From Pyxicephalus adspersus (taxonomy: Eukaryota; Chordata; Amphibia; Anura; Pyxicephalidae): a DNA stretch of 64,000 bases. The DNA lies in the NCBI RefSeq assembly GCF_032062135.1, contig NC_092860.1, positions 1,671,996 to 1,735,995 of the forward strand, in the 5' to 3' direction. Each line of letters starts with the position of its first letter. Positions within the stretch are counted from its first letter, which is position 1. Under the pieces are notes generated by a model that worked only from the letters and a program-made list of their open reading frames with translations, was not told where the DNA came from and did not search any database. This document shows, piece after piece, positions 34,215 through 46,900 of the stretch. The position numbers and the translations under genes are program-made.

Positions 34215-34296
34215 TTAATATTATTATTATTATATTTAAACAGGATTTATATACCGCCAACATATTACGCAGCGCTGTACATTAAATAGGGGCCCT
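34215..34296 (-). mobile_element. LINE 3' tail fragment, reverse orientation
   Basis: TTATTATTAT tract followed by AACAGGATTTATATACCGCC and ACGCAGCGCTGTACATTAAA: the reverse complement of the tail seen at 5570-5713. Confidence 0.85.
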
Positions 34297-34869
34297 TTGT
34301 ATATCAGGCAGGGCACGGAGCCACCTCATTGGGTGACAGTTCCTGGCAGTTGCTGCAAGGGGGATCGGTGACAAAAGTGGCAGCTGAGTAAACACGGAGC
34401 GGTGAGGAGGCCTAAACAGCGAGCCGGTCCCAAGGGATGAGTATTACCGACGAAGAATACAACCGGCACCGCTGCACACGTACAATCTGTGCTGCCTCCC
34501 CTAAACACAATTTTCTCAGCCTGCAAATATTTCCTTACCTGAGCCTGCAATTATTTCCTGGCCCCGCCTTCTGACATACCTGTCCCCCCCCCCCCAACTT
34601 AAATAATAACAGGCAGAAAACAACTGCTAAAAGACACAAAATATCAAACTGCAGCATCTCCTGAAATATGAAACTGTCAGAGCTTAAAACTGCTTTTTTT
34701 ATTTTTTTATTTTAGCAGCTGCCCACTGTTAGCCTCATTTCAGATTTCAGCTGGTGTGCACAGAATGACTGGAGTCCAATTACACGACAAGTCTGAAGGA
34801 TGCTAATTGTAAGGATTTCCCCCCCCCCTCCATTTCTGCTCGGTGTTTGTTCACCTGGTCTAATGAGTG
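34297..34869. other. Intergenic, no gene seen
   Basis: Includes short poly-C runs near 34586 and 34820. No repeat or coding content is recognised. Confidence 0.5.
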
Positions 34870-35288
34870 ATTGAAGAATGGTGCTAAGCTCCTCCTGAGG
34901 GATTGCCATCTCTCCTCCCTCCTAAAAATACATCTTTCAGGAGTTCTGGATTTCAGCCTGAACTGCCGACCGGACGCTCCAAACTTTGCACGGAATCCGC
35001 CCGGATTGCCGCCTTCCCGGAGCTGCACTGAGCAGGGATGGCTCTCTCCTAATGCGACAGCTGGGAATACATCGATTTGCATAGAGCGCAGTCAGGGCAA
35101 GGAAGGGGTTAACGCATTAACAGCCCATTATGCTAGCAAGAGCGCAGACAGGAGAGGACGGGCAGTACAGCTGCGACAGCCGCATCTACAGCGAGCAGGG
35201 AGGAGATCCCCCAACCTGCGCACTCCACTGGTCCCTGGTCACCAAACTTCTGCTGCTGCGATACGATGGGAGCTGCCCGGGCGACGAC
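34870..35288 (+). other. PIRT: Probable PIRT promoter and non-coding first exon
   Basis: A GC- and CpG-richer block ends in a strong splice donor (GACGAC/GTGAGTAC at 35288/35289). The next acceptor with a coding exon on this strand is PIRT at 45463, so this is the likely non-coding exon 1, followed by an intron of about 10.2 kb. I recall human PIRT as also having its whole coding region in a downstream exon. The transcription start is not determinable. A POU octamer ATTTGCAT lies at 35075-35082. Open frames here have no known domain. Confidence 0.55.
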
Positions 35289-35479
35289 GTGAGTACAACA
35301 CCGACAGCAAAACTTTTATATTGTACATTTATGGCACCGACATATTCCGCAAGGTTGTACGGAACGTTCACATTATTCTGCCCACAGAGGTGTCTATACT
35401 CCACCATTGTTATATTAATATGGATTACCAACATTCATTTATAAAAGAGGAGATAGAGACAACCAATCACCAACCAATT

Positions 35480-35790
35480 TTATAGAGCTGACATATACCG
35501 CAGTGCTGTACAGAGAACACTAAGCCAGTCCCATCAGTCTCTGTACAGAGGAGCTGACACTCTAATGTCCCCCCATCTTCACACACTATTATTATACATT
35601 TACATAGCTCTGATATATACCATAGTGCTGTACAGAGAACACTGAGCCAGTCCCATCAGTCTCTGTACAGAGGAGCTGACACTCTAATGTCCCCCCACAG
35701 TCACACACTATTATTATACATTTATATAGCTCTGACATATACCGCAGTGCTGTACAGAGAACACTGAGCCAGTCCTATCAGTCTCCTTAC
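35480..35790 (-). repeat. Tandem triplication of a LINE-tail-like unit
   Basis: Three copies of a unit of about 120 bp, starting near 35480, 35601 and 35721, each with AGCTCTGACATATACCGCAG and GTGCTGTACAGAGAACACT. A looser copy sits at 35311-35370, and another related tail at 35850-36000. The sequence resembles the 3' end of the LINE family but is a distinct subfamily. Confidence 0.8.
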
Positions 35791-36000
35791 TCTAGAGTCC
35801 CGGCTCTTTAAGCTTTCATTGCCTACTTTGTCTCTAACATCTCTCCGTTTAGGTTTTCCTTAGAGTGCAAGCTCTTAAACCCAGGGCCCCCCTTACCATC
35901 TGTCTCATTGTGCTATTATTTGCACATAGTTGTACATCTTTCTTGGCTTTTCTTGGAGTGTACAGCGCTATGGAATATATTGGTGATATGTAGACTATTG

Positions 36001-39000
36001 CCATCTGTAAAATCTGAACGCTTCCTGTGTGTAACATTTTCTGATTTCACTCACTGTTCACCCTAACTTGTCAATGTGGTAGTGGGGATTCACTTTTTTA
36101 GTATATTGATACTTCGCGGTTGTTTACTAAAGACTTAGCAGGGCCAATGATAGATGGAACATGAGGTGAAGCGGCTATGATCCCTTCAATTATCCAATCA
36201 CAAGCAAGCAAAAATAGATCTTTTGTTTTGTTATCTTAACATTAAATATTCACATTGGAAATTCAATGTGAATATTTTTTCATTGTGTCAGGTGATCAGT
36301 CTCAATCCCTTTCCTAAATCCCCTTCACTGCAGCTTCGAATCCCCAACCTCAGGAACCCTTTATTTTAGAATTCAGCATTTATTGGAAAATATTAAATTA
36401 TAACAAAGCAATATTAATAAAAAATAAAAAATAGGAGTTATCTATAGAAGAGAACATTTCAGTTTTACAAATACAACTTTTATCACTGCGTGTACAGCAA
36501 TACGTCATGAAGATGGCCGAGCTCTGCATTGTAATAATGATGAGATAATTATAAAGGAATTGTATCATGTGAGAGATATTCACACTTTTATATATAAGAT
36601 TTCCCCAACTTGTGATAATCCCCCACACACAGATCCCCTCCATCCGCCCCTCATAGAAAATATCAGCATTCCAGGTGGAGTTCACATTCCTTCTTTTGTT
36701 CCATCATCGGTTAGTAAATATTGTCAGTAAATTGGGGATCTCCATTTATAGAAAAATATTCTCAGCTGCAACACCAATAGAAGAATTCACATTTATTAGT
36801 TTTTTGTTATCCCAATTTATTTTATTTTTCATTGTATCCGTTAATGTTAAAAAGCAAGGAAATAATTATTAATTGGGGAAATTGAGCCGATGAGTAATTC
36901 GGATGACAACTTTCATTTTGAACGTTCTGAGCCAAATCTAAATTACAGAATTATATTTGGCATTTCCGATTCCCAGAAATCAAACCAAAGCTGCTCCATC
37001 GCTGTTTTTGCTGCTCCCTGACCACCTTTAGCTTGGCCCCCGCTCCCTCATCTCGGGGTCCCTGGTCGGATTTTGTAGAGGAAGCGGCTGTTTTTCTGCC
37101 CCATCGTCTCATCCATTCTCAGGATCCCCACAAACCAATTTCATCATATGTGCTCGGTGATACAGAATATACAGAGCTTGGATCAGATTGTCATCAACCC
37201 CAAATCCGAGAGGTTCACAGATTTATAAAAAGTTTGGGGAGAAGCAAAACCAATCCAACATTTATCATTTTCTCAGCTCTACCGGGACTGATACACAGCA
37301 AATATAAACACAATACATTTTAGATAAATTCTCTGTGTTGCTTTACAATACCAAAAACTTTTTTTCTGGACATTTAAAGGTCCCTAAATGATCGCTGTAA
37401 CGCAGCCATGCTGCATAAACATCCAATGACAATTAAACATTTTGGGTCCCTTAAATAAACTGCTGTTTGTTGCAGCAAGAATTAAATGTCTCTATCAGAG
37501 ATCTAATATTCCAAGAATTGTAACATACAGAAGGGGTTAGCAGAGTTATTCCCCTATTTGTGCGCTGCTTCTCCTTCATGGTCCAATCATAGTTTGGGGG
37601 TGGGTTGGTGACCAAACTATGTTCGCTGATAAGAAGCAGACAAAAGGGAGGTCACCGACCTCTATGTAGCATGAGATTGCATGGAGAAGCTATAAAAGTT
37701 CATGTTTGTTCTCATTTCCCCAGGTCATGGTTAATCACAATTATCTGGGGTGGTTCTGTAATAATATTTCCATTTGGCTGTAACAAACTACACTCAGCTG
37801 GTTTAGGTGCATTTCACCTCCATCTTTGCCCTTATGCCTGGAGTTGAGGTTTAACATGCACATACATTTTGGAAACATCTGCAGATACTGTAGTTTGTGA
37901 TTTGTTACCTTTTATATAGAACAAAAATACAACACAAACTGACTGAACAATTACAGAATGATCTTCATTGATGAACTCAGCCACTCCCAAACTTCCTGCA
38001 GCCTGAGATTTGCAGCTGAACTCTGTACAGATCTTTATTTATGATCAGATGGAAATCTAATATCAGACATGGCGTCCTATGACGGCATTCAATCCGCTGT
38101 ACCCGATCACTAAACCACTATTGTAGTCATCGCAGAGGGGCCACCTCTTGCCACCCCACTCATCCCCCCTCTTTCTCCATGGAACTGTACAGCAATTGCT
38201 CACAAAGCTGTCACATGAAGGGCCATTTCTGGTGACTATAATTGATTGTGCACAGAAGGTGCTTAGGGATGACCGGAGCTTTCTTGGTTGAATTGATTTT
38301 GCCATCAGAAACTTTCCATTTCATTTGCCGGGTTACTTAGGTGCAGTTTGCATGAAAAGATAATTGGGGGTATTTAGAGTGAGGATTGTTTGCATGGAAG
38401 GATTGATCTTTACAGGAATATAACTCACATGGGTCAGCCAGAAAACTGACAATAATCCCCGTCCAGCTCTCCATAAAAGGGCCGGAGTCTGTAAATGGCT
38501 GATTTTATGGTCTGGCTCCTAAACTCTCTCATACAAGTCAGCTCACAGAGGTCCTCTGCGTCTCCATAACATTTCCCTGTATAAAACTAATTAGCGAGCA
38601 CTTTTGTTCCTCTGCGCCAATAAAGCCCCCCCACCAAGGCGGGAGGAAAGTTGTTTGGGGTTATCAGAGGATCCTCGGTGCCGGACGTCTATCTGGATTC
38701 ACCCTCTGCATTTCTCACATCCCAGTAATTGCTTTCTTTCACTGGAGGAAATGAGTCTGTTTGATGGTTGTAGGAAAGACTGGCGCAGCCTCTGGGACTG
38801 CAGCCTCATGCCAGCTGGGCACCTCCCAAACCAGCTCTTGTCCATGTCTAAGGTGGCAAAGCTTGCTGCTTATTAACCCTTAGGATGAATGTTGCTGGTT
38901 GGATTTGGCTTTAGAGTCAACCAGAATATTGGTCATTTGGTTTGGTTCTGAATATTTATGATTCTGCCCCATTTCAGGAGACCCAGAATTGCTGATTTCA

Positions 39001-39403
39001 CCTGCCGTGGAGACGGGGAGCTCCGTGTTATTGTACCTGCAAGATATATCAAATTTATAGGACTGTATTATCAGTGTGCAGAGCTGTCATTGTTATCATC
39101 ATCTTCATTGATTTCTGCTGTCCCTGGGGCTCATTGTACTGATTACATATCATGTTGTTCTCCAATGACTCCCCCCCCCCCCCCACAGATATTTGGTGGT
39201 CTTTTCATGCCATTTTGGTGCATTTGGCTGCTGTAGTTACTCACCAGAGAACAGAACAAACCACAAGGATATTTTCTTCATTGACTTCAGTAGTTTTCAA
39301 ATCCAAAACATTCAGAATTTCTGGACCAGTTTGGTTAAACTGAAGCAGGTGTAGGATTAGGGCAAGGAAGCAGTTTATTTAATGCTACTTACATTAAACA
39401 GAC
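36001..39403. other. PIRT intron 1, first part
   Basis: No gene seen. A perfect hairpin with 14-base arms (AAATATTCACATTG) and a 6-base loop lies at 36244-36277. No family is recognised for the rest; 38400-38620 looks unique. Confidence 0.5.
36244..36277. repeat. Perfect short hairpin
   Basis: Arms of 14 bases (AAATATTCACATTG and its complement) around the loop GAAATT. It may be the remnant of a palindromic MITE. Confidence 0.8.
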
Positions 39404-39785
39404 ATAGTTACATAGTCAGTTATGTTTATAAAAGACATAAGTCCATCAAGTTCAACCACTAGGGAAATAAACATATCCCAGATATAAAACCCTATGGACA
39501 TAATTGGTCCAGAGGAAGGCAAAACCCCCCGGGTACAATTTGCTGCAACAGGGGAAAAAGTTCCCTTTAAAGCCTTAATCCCCAGTTATATTCTGTGCTT
39601 CTAGAAATCATCCAGATTTTTCTTAAAGCAATCTATAGAACTTGCTGAAACTACTTCCTGAGGGAGCCCATTCCACATTTTCACAGACTTTACAGTAAAG
39701 AATCCCTTCCTTATCCGGAGCTTAAACTTCTTTTCCTCCAGACACAAGGAGTGCCTCTTGTCCTTTGTGATGATCTTAAAGTGAA
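39404..39785 (+). mobile_element. Dispersed frog-type repeat (CATCAAGTTCAACC family)
   Basis: Reads GACATAAGTCCATCAAGTTC, CAGAGGAAGGCAAAACCCC, and TCCTTATCCGGAGCTTAAAC, a repeat I recall as abundant in frog genomes. A partial copy lies at 44236-44365. Its class is unknown to me. Confidence 0.7.
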
Positions 39786-39889
39786 AAATTGGGAAGAGAG
39801 ATGGGAAGCATCAGGCAAGAAGATTTGGGAGGATTTGGAATCAATCTGCAAAATTTATCAGTTTTCTAGATTTTTGGTAAATGCCCAAA

Positions 39890-40195
39890 TGATTCTTGGT
39901 GAGCCCCTGATGCAGCTTGATGAGTCCCTAAAGAAGCTTAAGTGCTTAATGATTTTGGGGAGTGCCTGGTGCAGCTTGGTAAGTGCCTAATGATCCATTG
40001 TACCTGATAAAGTTTAATTAGCCTAATTGAGTGCCTGATGAAGCTTGGTAAGTGCCTTCTGACACTTGGTGAATGCCTCAATGAATGTTGGTAAGTGCCT
40101 TAAGTTGGTGAGTGCCCAAGGAAGTTAGTAAGTGCCCTAAAAAGCTTAGGTAGTACCTAATGACACTTGGTGAGTGCCTGAAGAAGCTTAGTAAT
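39890..40195 (+). repeat. Degenerate minisatellite (GAAGCTTGGTAAGTGCC)
   Basis: Phrases of the type GTGCCTGATGAAGCTTGGTA recur about twelve times with variable spacing of about 22-30 bp. Confidence 0.8.
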
Positions 40196-40540
40196 TGCTA
40201 TGCTAATACTCCATTGAGCCCCCTCATTCTGAGCACAATGGCGGCGTTTCTTTACCGCTCACCCCAGTGTACAGAGCTGTGAGATTTGACTATGTACAGA
40301 ACACCCAGCATTTGTCTGTAAATATTATTCTGTGCAGGTCACATTCAAAATATTGCAGGATAAATTTCCTTCTGCAATCAATCTGCCTACTGCAGTAAAG
40401 GGCCAAAAAACTTAAACAACAAATTTACCTTAAAGTGCAGTAAAACCTGAACTAGCTTTGTGATAATTCTGCTACAATGTAACACAGACCCCCATCCCAG
40501 CAGCTCGGACCACCATGTGACCAGAAACTGCTCCCCGATT

Positions 40541-40690
40541 GTTATTATTATTAATAATAATAAACACGATTTATATAGCGCCAACATGTTACGCAGCGCT
40601 GTACATTATAGGGGTTGCAAATGACAGACGAATACAGACAGTGACACAGGAGGAGAGGAGCCTACCCCAAAGAGCTTACAATCTAGGATT
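40541..40690 (-). mobile_element. LINE 3' tail, reverse orientation
   Basis: (TTA)n start, then ACGATTTATATAGCGCCAAC, ACGCAGCGCTGTACATTATA and AGAGCTTACAATCTAGGA. This is a full-length tail of the same LINE family as 5570-5713. Confidence 0.88.
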
Positions 40691-42309
40691 GGCTAGTTTC
40701 TTGTTATTTATATGCTCCTATTCCTTTATTCCTCCCAGGCAGAGCTCAGTCCAGGAAAGCAAACCAATCAAGCCCAAAGCTGCAGCAACATTTTAACGCC
40801 AAGCTTATCCTCCACGTCACACAATACCCACAATGCACCTCTCTGTCCGACCATCCCTAGCACACCTGTCTCCATCAGACAATTCCTCTCTACACCAAAC
40901 ACAGATGAGATCATTTGGATGTGTTGAAGTTGTTAGCATTGTGAAGCTTGTAAATAATTTAGAGAATGATCGCGCATTAGCCACTTAAAAGGCTGATCTC
41001 CTCACCCCAGGGAGACGCCATTATCACCGAGGAGAGGGTGGATGTTCCAGGAAATATAGGCAATCAGTTCATTGTCTTATCTCTTGGACTTTTAACATTC
41101 TCCAAATCATCTCCACTGGTTATCGCAAAAGCAAATCATATGAGCCTCTAGCAGCCTCATGTTGCAGAAAGGTTTATTACAAGTTGCCCAACTGCTGCCA
41201 ATCAGTTCCAACTTGAAAGCGAAAATCTATATCCTGATATTCTGATATGAGAGAAAGAGAATTATTACTTGGTGTTTTCACTATAGAAATACAATATGCA
41301 GGTATCATCCAGGGTCAACTATCTGCTTGTTGAATTGGGGGACAAAACCCACATATTGCCAGCTTCACTCTAAACTTCCCAACAGTGGGGTATTTACAGC
41401 AACAGGTTCACTTGGAGTTTCCTTCTTCTGAAAAGCCACAGCAACACCCCAGAAGTCCAAACATCAGCCAATGGAGAATCAACACCCGCAATGTGTTTCT
41501 ATACCAATCCCTATTGTGGGGAGGGTGACTGTCCAACCCAGAATAGGCTGCAGCAAGGACAAGCCTTGTCCCACCATTGCACCCATCCACCACCCATTCT
41601 CAGAGGCAGCTGAAGCTTCACACTGACCTTCTGTTCTTCAGGCCAACGGTGACACGGACCCATCCATACCTAATCCTCCCCACTTATATATACAGCTGCT
41701 CACACTGACCTCCATGTCCCCTCTTACAACCCATCGGGTCAAAGCTGCAATAAATAAATACCTACACTGCAAATATAAAACCCAACCTCGCATTCCAGCT
41801 TTTATTGGTTTCCAGCAATGTGCGTCTGGATTATTCATGACTTAACTGAAAGCACGGCATGGATTCCCAACCTTCCAGGGTTTTTTAAACCGATATAGAA
41901 TCTAGAATTGTCAGAATTTTCCCCCGTTGGGTTCTAATGCAGTTTGGCTGAACAGGTCACAAAAACAATGAAGTCAATGAAGTTATCATAATAAAATCAA
42001 CAAAAGCCCCAATGGCAGCAGGAAGCAATGCAATGCTTGCTGCAATATATGTTGCATTTGCAAATAATCCAACGTAATAAAACTCAGTGATAGTAAAAGA
42101 CGATGATGATGCTTTGCAACAAAGCTTCTCACACTAAGGCATTGTACACATGATTTGAATTGTTCTGTTATTGACAGTCAGTTGCTGAATTCTCTTTTTA
42201 TTCACTCCAGATTTCCTCATTTTATAGGAACAGAAATGGGATTGCAAGTTAAAATCTATCAATGTGTACTACCCCAAATGCTACAGTGGCTCTGCAGAAA
42301 TTCTGAACT
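40691..42309. other. PIRT intron 1, no features seen
   Basis: Non-coding, with no recognised repeats. Confidence 0.5.
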
Positions 42310-43030
42310 TTCCTCCTGTCCCTCAGAGCAGCTCACAATCTAATGTCCCTACCATAGTCATATGTCATTACCACAGTCTAAAACAGGCATGGGCAAACTA
42401 TGGCCCGCCGTCCGTATGTGGCCCAATACGGTGGTTTCTCTGGCCCTTTGGTTGTTAAGCAGCTCTTGCCGGTGTCACCCGAGCAGGGTAAGGAGAAGAC
42501 CCAGCTGGGAGGGGGCACACCGGCCAGAGCCGCGGAACACGTTCTGGCTCGTGGAGGTGGGCGGGCTGTGTCCCTGCACACAACCCGCCCACTCCCCCAT
42601 CACAGGCTTCGAGCTTGCGATGGGCGAGTGGGCCGCCTGTCACTACACATAACCCACCCACTCTCCAATCACAGGCTCAGATCTGCCATGGGAGAGTGGG
42701 CGGGGTTATGCCATCATGATGTCACGTTTAGTGGCGCCATGATGGCATATCCGCGCCCACGCTCCTATTGGCCCAGCCCCTCTTTCAAATTTTATTATGT
42801 GGCCCCTGACTGAAAAAGTTTGCCCACCCCTGGTCTAAAGTCAATTTTGAGGGGAAACCATTTATCGTAACAGCATGTTTTTAGAATGTGGGAGGAAACC
42901 AGAGTACCCTGACCCACACAGACATGGGGAGAACCTGCAAACTCCATGCAGAGTCCTGGGAACCCAGCGCTTGAAACTGGGACCCAGCACTGCAAAGGCC
43001 GGAGTGCTAAGCACTAAGCCATCGTGCTGA
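42310..43030 (+). mobile_element. Dispersed repeat split by a hAT MITE
   Basis: The outer repeat reads GCTCACAATCTAATGTCCC before, and GAATGTGGGAGGAAACCAG, GACATGGGGAGAACCTGCAA, GCACTAAGCCATCGTGCTGA after the inserted element. The GGGAGGAAACC...GGGGAGAAC phrase is widespread in fish and amphibian repeats as I recall. Its family name is unknown to me. Confidence 0.7.
42384..42832. mobile_element. Non-autonomous hAT element
   Basis: Termini CAGGCATGGGCAAACT and AGTTTGCCCACCCCTG form inverted repeats with two mismatches. The 8-bp flanks GTCTAAAA (42376-42383) and GTCTAAAG (42833-42840) agree at seven of eight positions, as expected for a hAT insertion. It is 449 bp, non-coding and GC-rich, with internal direct repeats around CCACTC(C/T)CC(A/C)ATCACAGGCT. 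Confidence 0.9.
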
Positions 43031-44235
43031 GGTCATATCCCTGTGTTCTTGAATATACAGTACATTAATATGGAGAATTCTGCCTTCCTGAACCCTGTTC
43101 ACACAATGTTTTTGGAGGTAACAATTATTCCCTTCTTTCCCTTTTTCCTCAACACTGATATAAAGTCCCTGCAGTCTCTCCTGAAATATTTTATCCCTCT
43201 GACCTTTCATTGTTTTGTTACCTATCCCCGGACTCATTCTGCCATACCAAATTATATCTAATAGACCTGATAAGTAGCTAATTTCTTCCATTTCATTAGA
43301 CAGCCAAATACCAGTAAGGGGTACAGGACAGGCTGACAACACTGATGCTGGTTGTGATGTAATGGCGTAGCGTTGTCAGCCTGCAAAAGCAATCACTGGC
43401 AGGATCTCCAAGCAAGAAACCTTGCAACTGATTCCCATAATATGATTCTGTTAAGCAAATGGTATATAGTGAGGCATGGAGCTGAGAATAGATAAAGGTT
43501 TCCATGCACTTTAATCGTTAATTGTCAGGGAGCCAATCTCTAAGCAGGTTTACAGTAAAGACTGATCTGGCAACAATCATAATGCTATTGTTTTGCGATT
43601 CCAAAATGCCAAATCGTGCAATTATACATTGTCTCCGAGTTCTTGTTATCTTGGCAGCACACAAAAGTCAGTTAATCCCATGTCCAGCATGCGAGGCTAA
43701 ACTTCGTCTGAAGTCTGACTGTAAACGTATGAGTCATTAAATAATCGGGGACACCGGGTTAATCACTAAGGCTGGGTGATGACCCATTAGTCACATTCCA
43801 GATATTCGTCTCTTTCATCTCTCGGCAAATGCTTCATCTGATCTCTTAGGTCCCTTAGAACATTGGCTGCTGGCTTGTGAAATGCACTTACGTACCGGAA
43901 CAAAGTATTTCCTCTCAACACTTCTTTATATTTTCCACAAGTGGACATGAACGAATCACACTAAGGATAATGGGTGGCAGCAAATATGGCCCTTCTAACC
44001 TATGTGTACCCCTAGTTGCACCATAGTTATCTTCTATATCTGGGCTCCTGGGTACATGAAGCAAAAGCATGCTTTCCTATTTTTTAAAGAGAAGGATTTG
44101 TTTACTTTTGGATGCTCACTCCAAAAGTAGAATATTTTCCTTCCATTATACAAATCTTTGGAGCTGGCCACCATTTCCACTGACCGAGATTTGATTGTCA
44201 GATTTCAACTGAAACAGTTAATCAGTTAAGTTAAA
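43031..44235. other. PIRT intron 1, no gene seen
   Basis: Non-coding. A small inverted repeat CAGGCTGACAAC/GTTGTCAGCCTG lies at about 43329-43383. Confidence 0.5.
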
Positions 44236-44365
44236 AAAGACAAAGTCACCCACTAGGAAAACACAAAATATCCCAGATATAAGACCCTATAGACATAGCT
44301 GATTCAAAGGAAGGAAAAAACCCCTGGTACAATTCACTCCAACCGGGGAAAAAAATCCTTCCTGA
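44236..44365 (+). mobile_element. Partial copy of the 39404-39785 repeat
   Basis: CACTAGGAAAACACAAAATATCC and AGGAAGGAAAAAACCCCTGG correspond to the first third of the longer copy. Confidence 0.65.
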
Positions 44366-44674
44366 TTGGTTCTTTTATATTGGTCTGATTGGGAGTTGGT
44401 TCCAAGGGTAGTTTGGTTTTTCTTTTTTGATGTTGAGGAGAGCAGCATTTTTAGGGGAAATATGAAAGCCAAAATGGCAGATGATTGTACATGGCTATCA
44501 TGTACCTGATGAGGGACCTTAGGTAAAACTAGATGTTTAGAAAGAAGTTGTGATTTACAAAAAGATGGAGAATAGTCCAGAACATTTGCTCTGTGTGACC
44601 ACAAACTTTGAAAAAGGAGGAGTCTATACACCCTAAAAACGTACAAGCCTAATAGGATGGTTTGACCATCTCAC

Positions 44675-45326
44675 TGTCACACTTACCTCTTCTTCACTGA
44701 AGTGCAGGCACCTCTCTCCTGCTGATGCGGGCACTACTGACCCTGGGCGTGCCTGCACTCCCAAGTTTTATCAGTTTCACACATCCCACTGGCCAATCAG
44801 GAAATATCCTCTACACCTGTTGGTTAATTTAATGCTTTCCCTGTCCAGCTCCTGTGTTACCCCTATTGCACAGTCTGGTATTTCCCTGCCTGTTCCATTT
44901 TACTCTTCCAATGTTCCTTTGTGTCTGTGGGTATTCCCATCTGTCATCTGTGCCTCCTGTTGCTTCCAGTGCCTCTTACATCCTCATGTGTCTGCGGTGG
45001 CTCCCCATGTCACTGGTGTCTTTTTCCTGGATTCCTGCTATTTGACCCCTGGCATGTGACCTGACCTCTCTTGTTTGCTGCCTGCCTCGACCCTGGCCTT
45101 CCTTGACAATTCTTCTGCTTTGTGATTTGGTACCGTGCATCATGCTGCCCACCCTGGTGTGCCCAAGGACTGCAACCTGGAGGTAACCAGCAGTTCAACA
45201 TCTTCACCACTAGAGGCTCTGGAGAGGACCTGGTTACTACTCTGCGCCTTGGCCCATCTCAGGGCTCACAACATTTCTGTGCAAGCTGTAGCGCCCCCTA
45301 GAGGCCCCTTCTGCCCAAGCCTGACA
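44675..45326 (+). mobile_element. Solo LTR, copy B
   Basis: Starts TGTCACACTTACC and ends CCTGACA, and is similar along its length to copy A (8944-9873), with shared CCTGTGTTACCCC, TTGCTGCCTGCCTC and TTTGTGATTTGGTACC phrases. It lacks the MITE and the second hairpin arm. Flanks (CTCAC and CTTAT) do not match, so the target duplication is lost or the element recombined. It sits 140 bp upstream of the PIRT coding exon, inside the intron. Confidence 0.8.
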
Positions 45327-45492
45327 CTTATCAAAATCATCTACTTCTGGTTTTATTTGTCATCTGCAGCCCCATTGTAGTAAATCACTTAAAGTTTAAG
45401 ATACTCTTCCCAAAAAAAAAAACATAAAATGAATATCATTCTGCCCTTTTTGTGTTTTTCAGATATTAGTTGCTGACTTGCAGAATAACACC

Positions 45493-45906
45493 ATGGAGAA
45501 GTCACCAGAACACATCGCCCTCAGTGAGTACAGCATCGGAGAGAGGTCTTCTTCTGAATCAAAGGACCTGGTCACCAGCAGGACTGAGAGCACCTTGTAC
45601 AGTTCTTCAAGAAGCGAATCTTTGTGGACCAATGTACACAAAAGTGCCTGGGACACATACCAAAAACCAATCATTATCATGTCCATTGGGGGATCGGTGT
45701 TCCTTTTGGGGATCATAATGACCACAATGTACTTTGTGTATACAGATGCTCCGGTCTCCAGGAACTTTGGACCTGTGGCTCTCTCCATCGGACTGATGGT
45801 TTTAATTGTTGGCTTGGTTTGGGTGCCTATCATCAAGAAGAAAAGGAAACAAAGGTCAGCTTCGCGGCTTTTCAATAATTCACGTCAGTTTTTCTTTCAC
45901 TTCTGA
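45493..45906 (+). CDS. PIRT: Phosphoinositide-interacting regulator of TRP channels
   Basis: Encodes 137 residues, the length I recall for mammalian PIRT, in a single coding exon. A TTTTTCAG acceptor ends at 45462, and the ATG lies 30 bases later in a good context (ACACCATGG). Two membrane helices (about 59-83 and 91-114) are followed by the basic tail KKKRKQR (115-121). The phrases SSRSES-W, YQKPIIIMSIGG and GLVWVPIIKKK are hallmarks of PIRT. In mammals PIRT is a sensory-neuron plasma-membrane protein that binds phosphoinositides through the basic tail and modulates TRPV1 and TRPM8. The frame is intact. The non-coding first exon is probably at about 35 kb. TMEM238L follows on the same strand, as I recall for human 17p12. 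Confidence 0.96.
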   Translation: MEKSPEHIALSEYSIGERSSSESKDLVTSRTESTLYSSSRSESLWTNVHKSAWDTYQKPIIIMSIGGSVFLLGIIMTTMYFVYTDAPVSRNFGPVALSIGLMVLIVGLVWVPIIKKKRKQRSASRLFNNSRQFFFHF

Positions 45907-46900
45907 GTTTTTGGAAGATCGGGTCGCAGGGGTTACCATCATAAAATATTTCAACACTATTTGCTTGGTGGGAATATTGAGTCTTTGGTCCCTCACTATA
46001 ATAATATTACCAAGAAGGTCAATGGTCTATAATGAGACACAAGGAAGAGCTGTAAAATGGTCAATGCCAGGCCACCATAGCAAGAGACGACATTCACTAT
46101 AAAGGATAAAAGGCCTTCCAAGGTGCTGCAAATATCTCACAAAGGAATGCATGGTTTAGCATAATCCCCATCCTGGAGGCATGGAGCTGGTGCTTTGTAG
46201 CCATTTGACTATCCTACAAGTTCAACTGTTTCCCATAATCCCTTATTCTTGAACTACCAGGATCATAAAGAAGGTGACCAACCCCCTTTTTACCCCTTGC
46301 CCCAGCTCGTCATCTTATCTTCAGGAGTTTTGCCTTTCTTTTATACCATATAGAACTCCATCCAAGGATGTGGACCTATAGCTGGGCGTGGCCCGTTGTC
46401 AATCTCTATGTAGACATTGACAGATGGACCTGGAAACTTGCATGACAAGTTATATTTAAAATTATTTTATGCACACAATTTGCAAAGAAATTGATATTAT
46501 ATCTGCTAAGAGAGATGATATACCTGTATAATATAAGTATTATTTTTTACTATCAAAACTTTTATCATCTAATTGCTATCTTCTTTATTTTGTACTGCTG
46601 TTCTGCAGTGGAAGAAATGTAATTTATGGCAATTGTGAATATTCAAAAGCGTGTTTTTTTCAGGAAAATTTATTTGTGTTTTGGGTGCCTCTTAGATACC
46701 AATCTGGGCCAATACCCAGAACCTTTCACATACCAGAGCATTTATTTTATAGGCTGGGTTTTACGTTTGGTAATTTATTTTATTTTTATTCTTTGTATTT
46801 TAGTCCTTTTTTGTGTTTATTGTTGTGTGTAGGGTTGCTTTAGTTTTTTTCTTCCTTTTAAAAACAATAAATAATGAGGGGCTGATATTTTTTGTTTGCC
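45907..46900 (+). other. PIRT: Likely PIRT 3'UTR
   Basis: AT-rich DNA without coding content follows the PIRT stop. AATAAATAA at about 46866 is a plausible polyadenylation signal. The actual 3' end is not determinable from sequence. Confidence 0.5.

Noticed and set aside
34871..35485. 204-residue frame over the GC-rich block
   Set aside because: No recognisable domain, and the frame runs past a strong splice donor into LINE-like tail sequence; better explained as a non-coding first exon.
42400..42813. 137-residue frame in a GC-rich segment
   Set aside because: Entirely inside a non-autonomous hAT element with defined ends and target duplication.
45478..45492. Five extra N-terminal residues for PIRT
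   Set aside because: They need a TTG start; the ATG at 45493 has a good context and gives the 137-residue family length.
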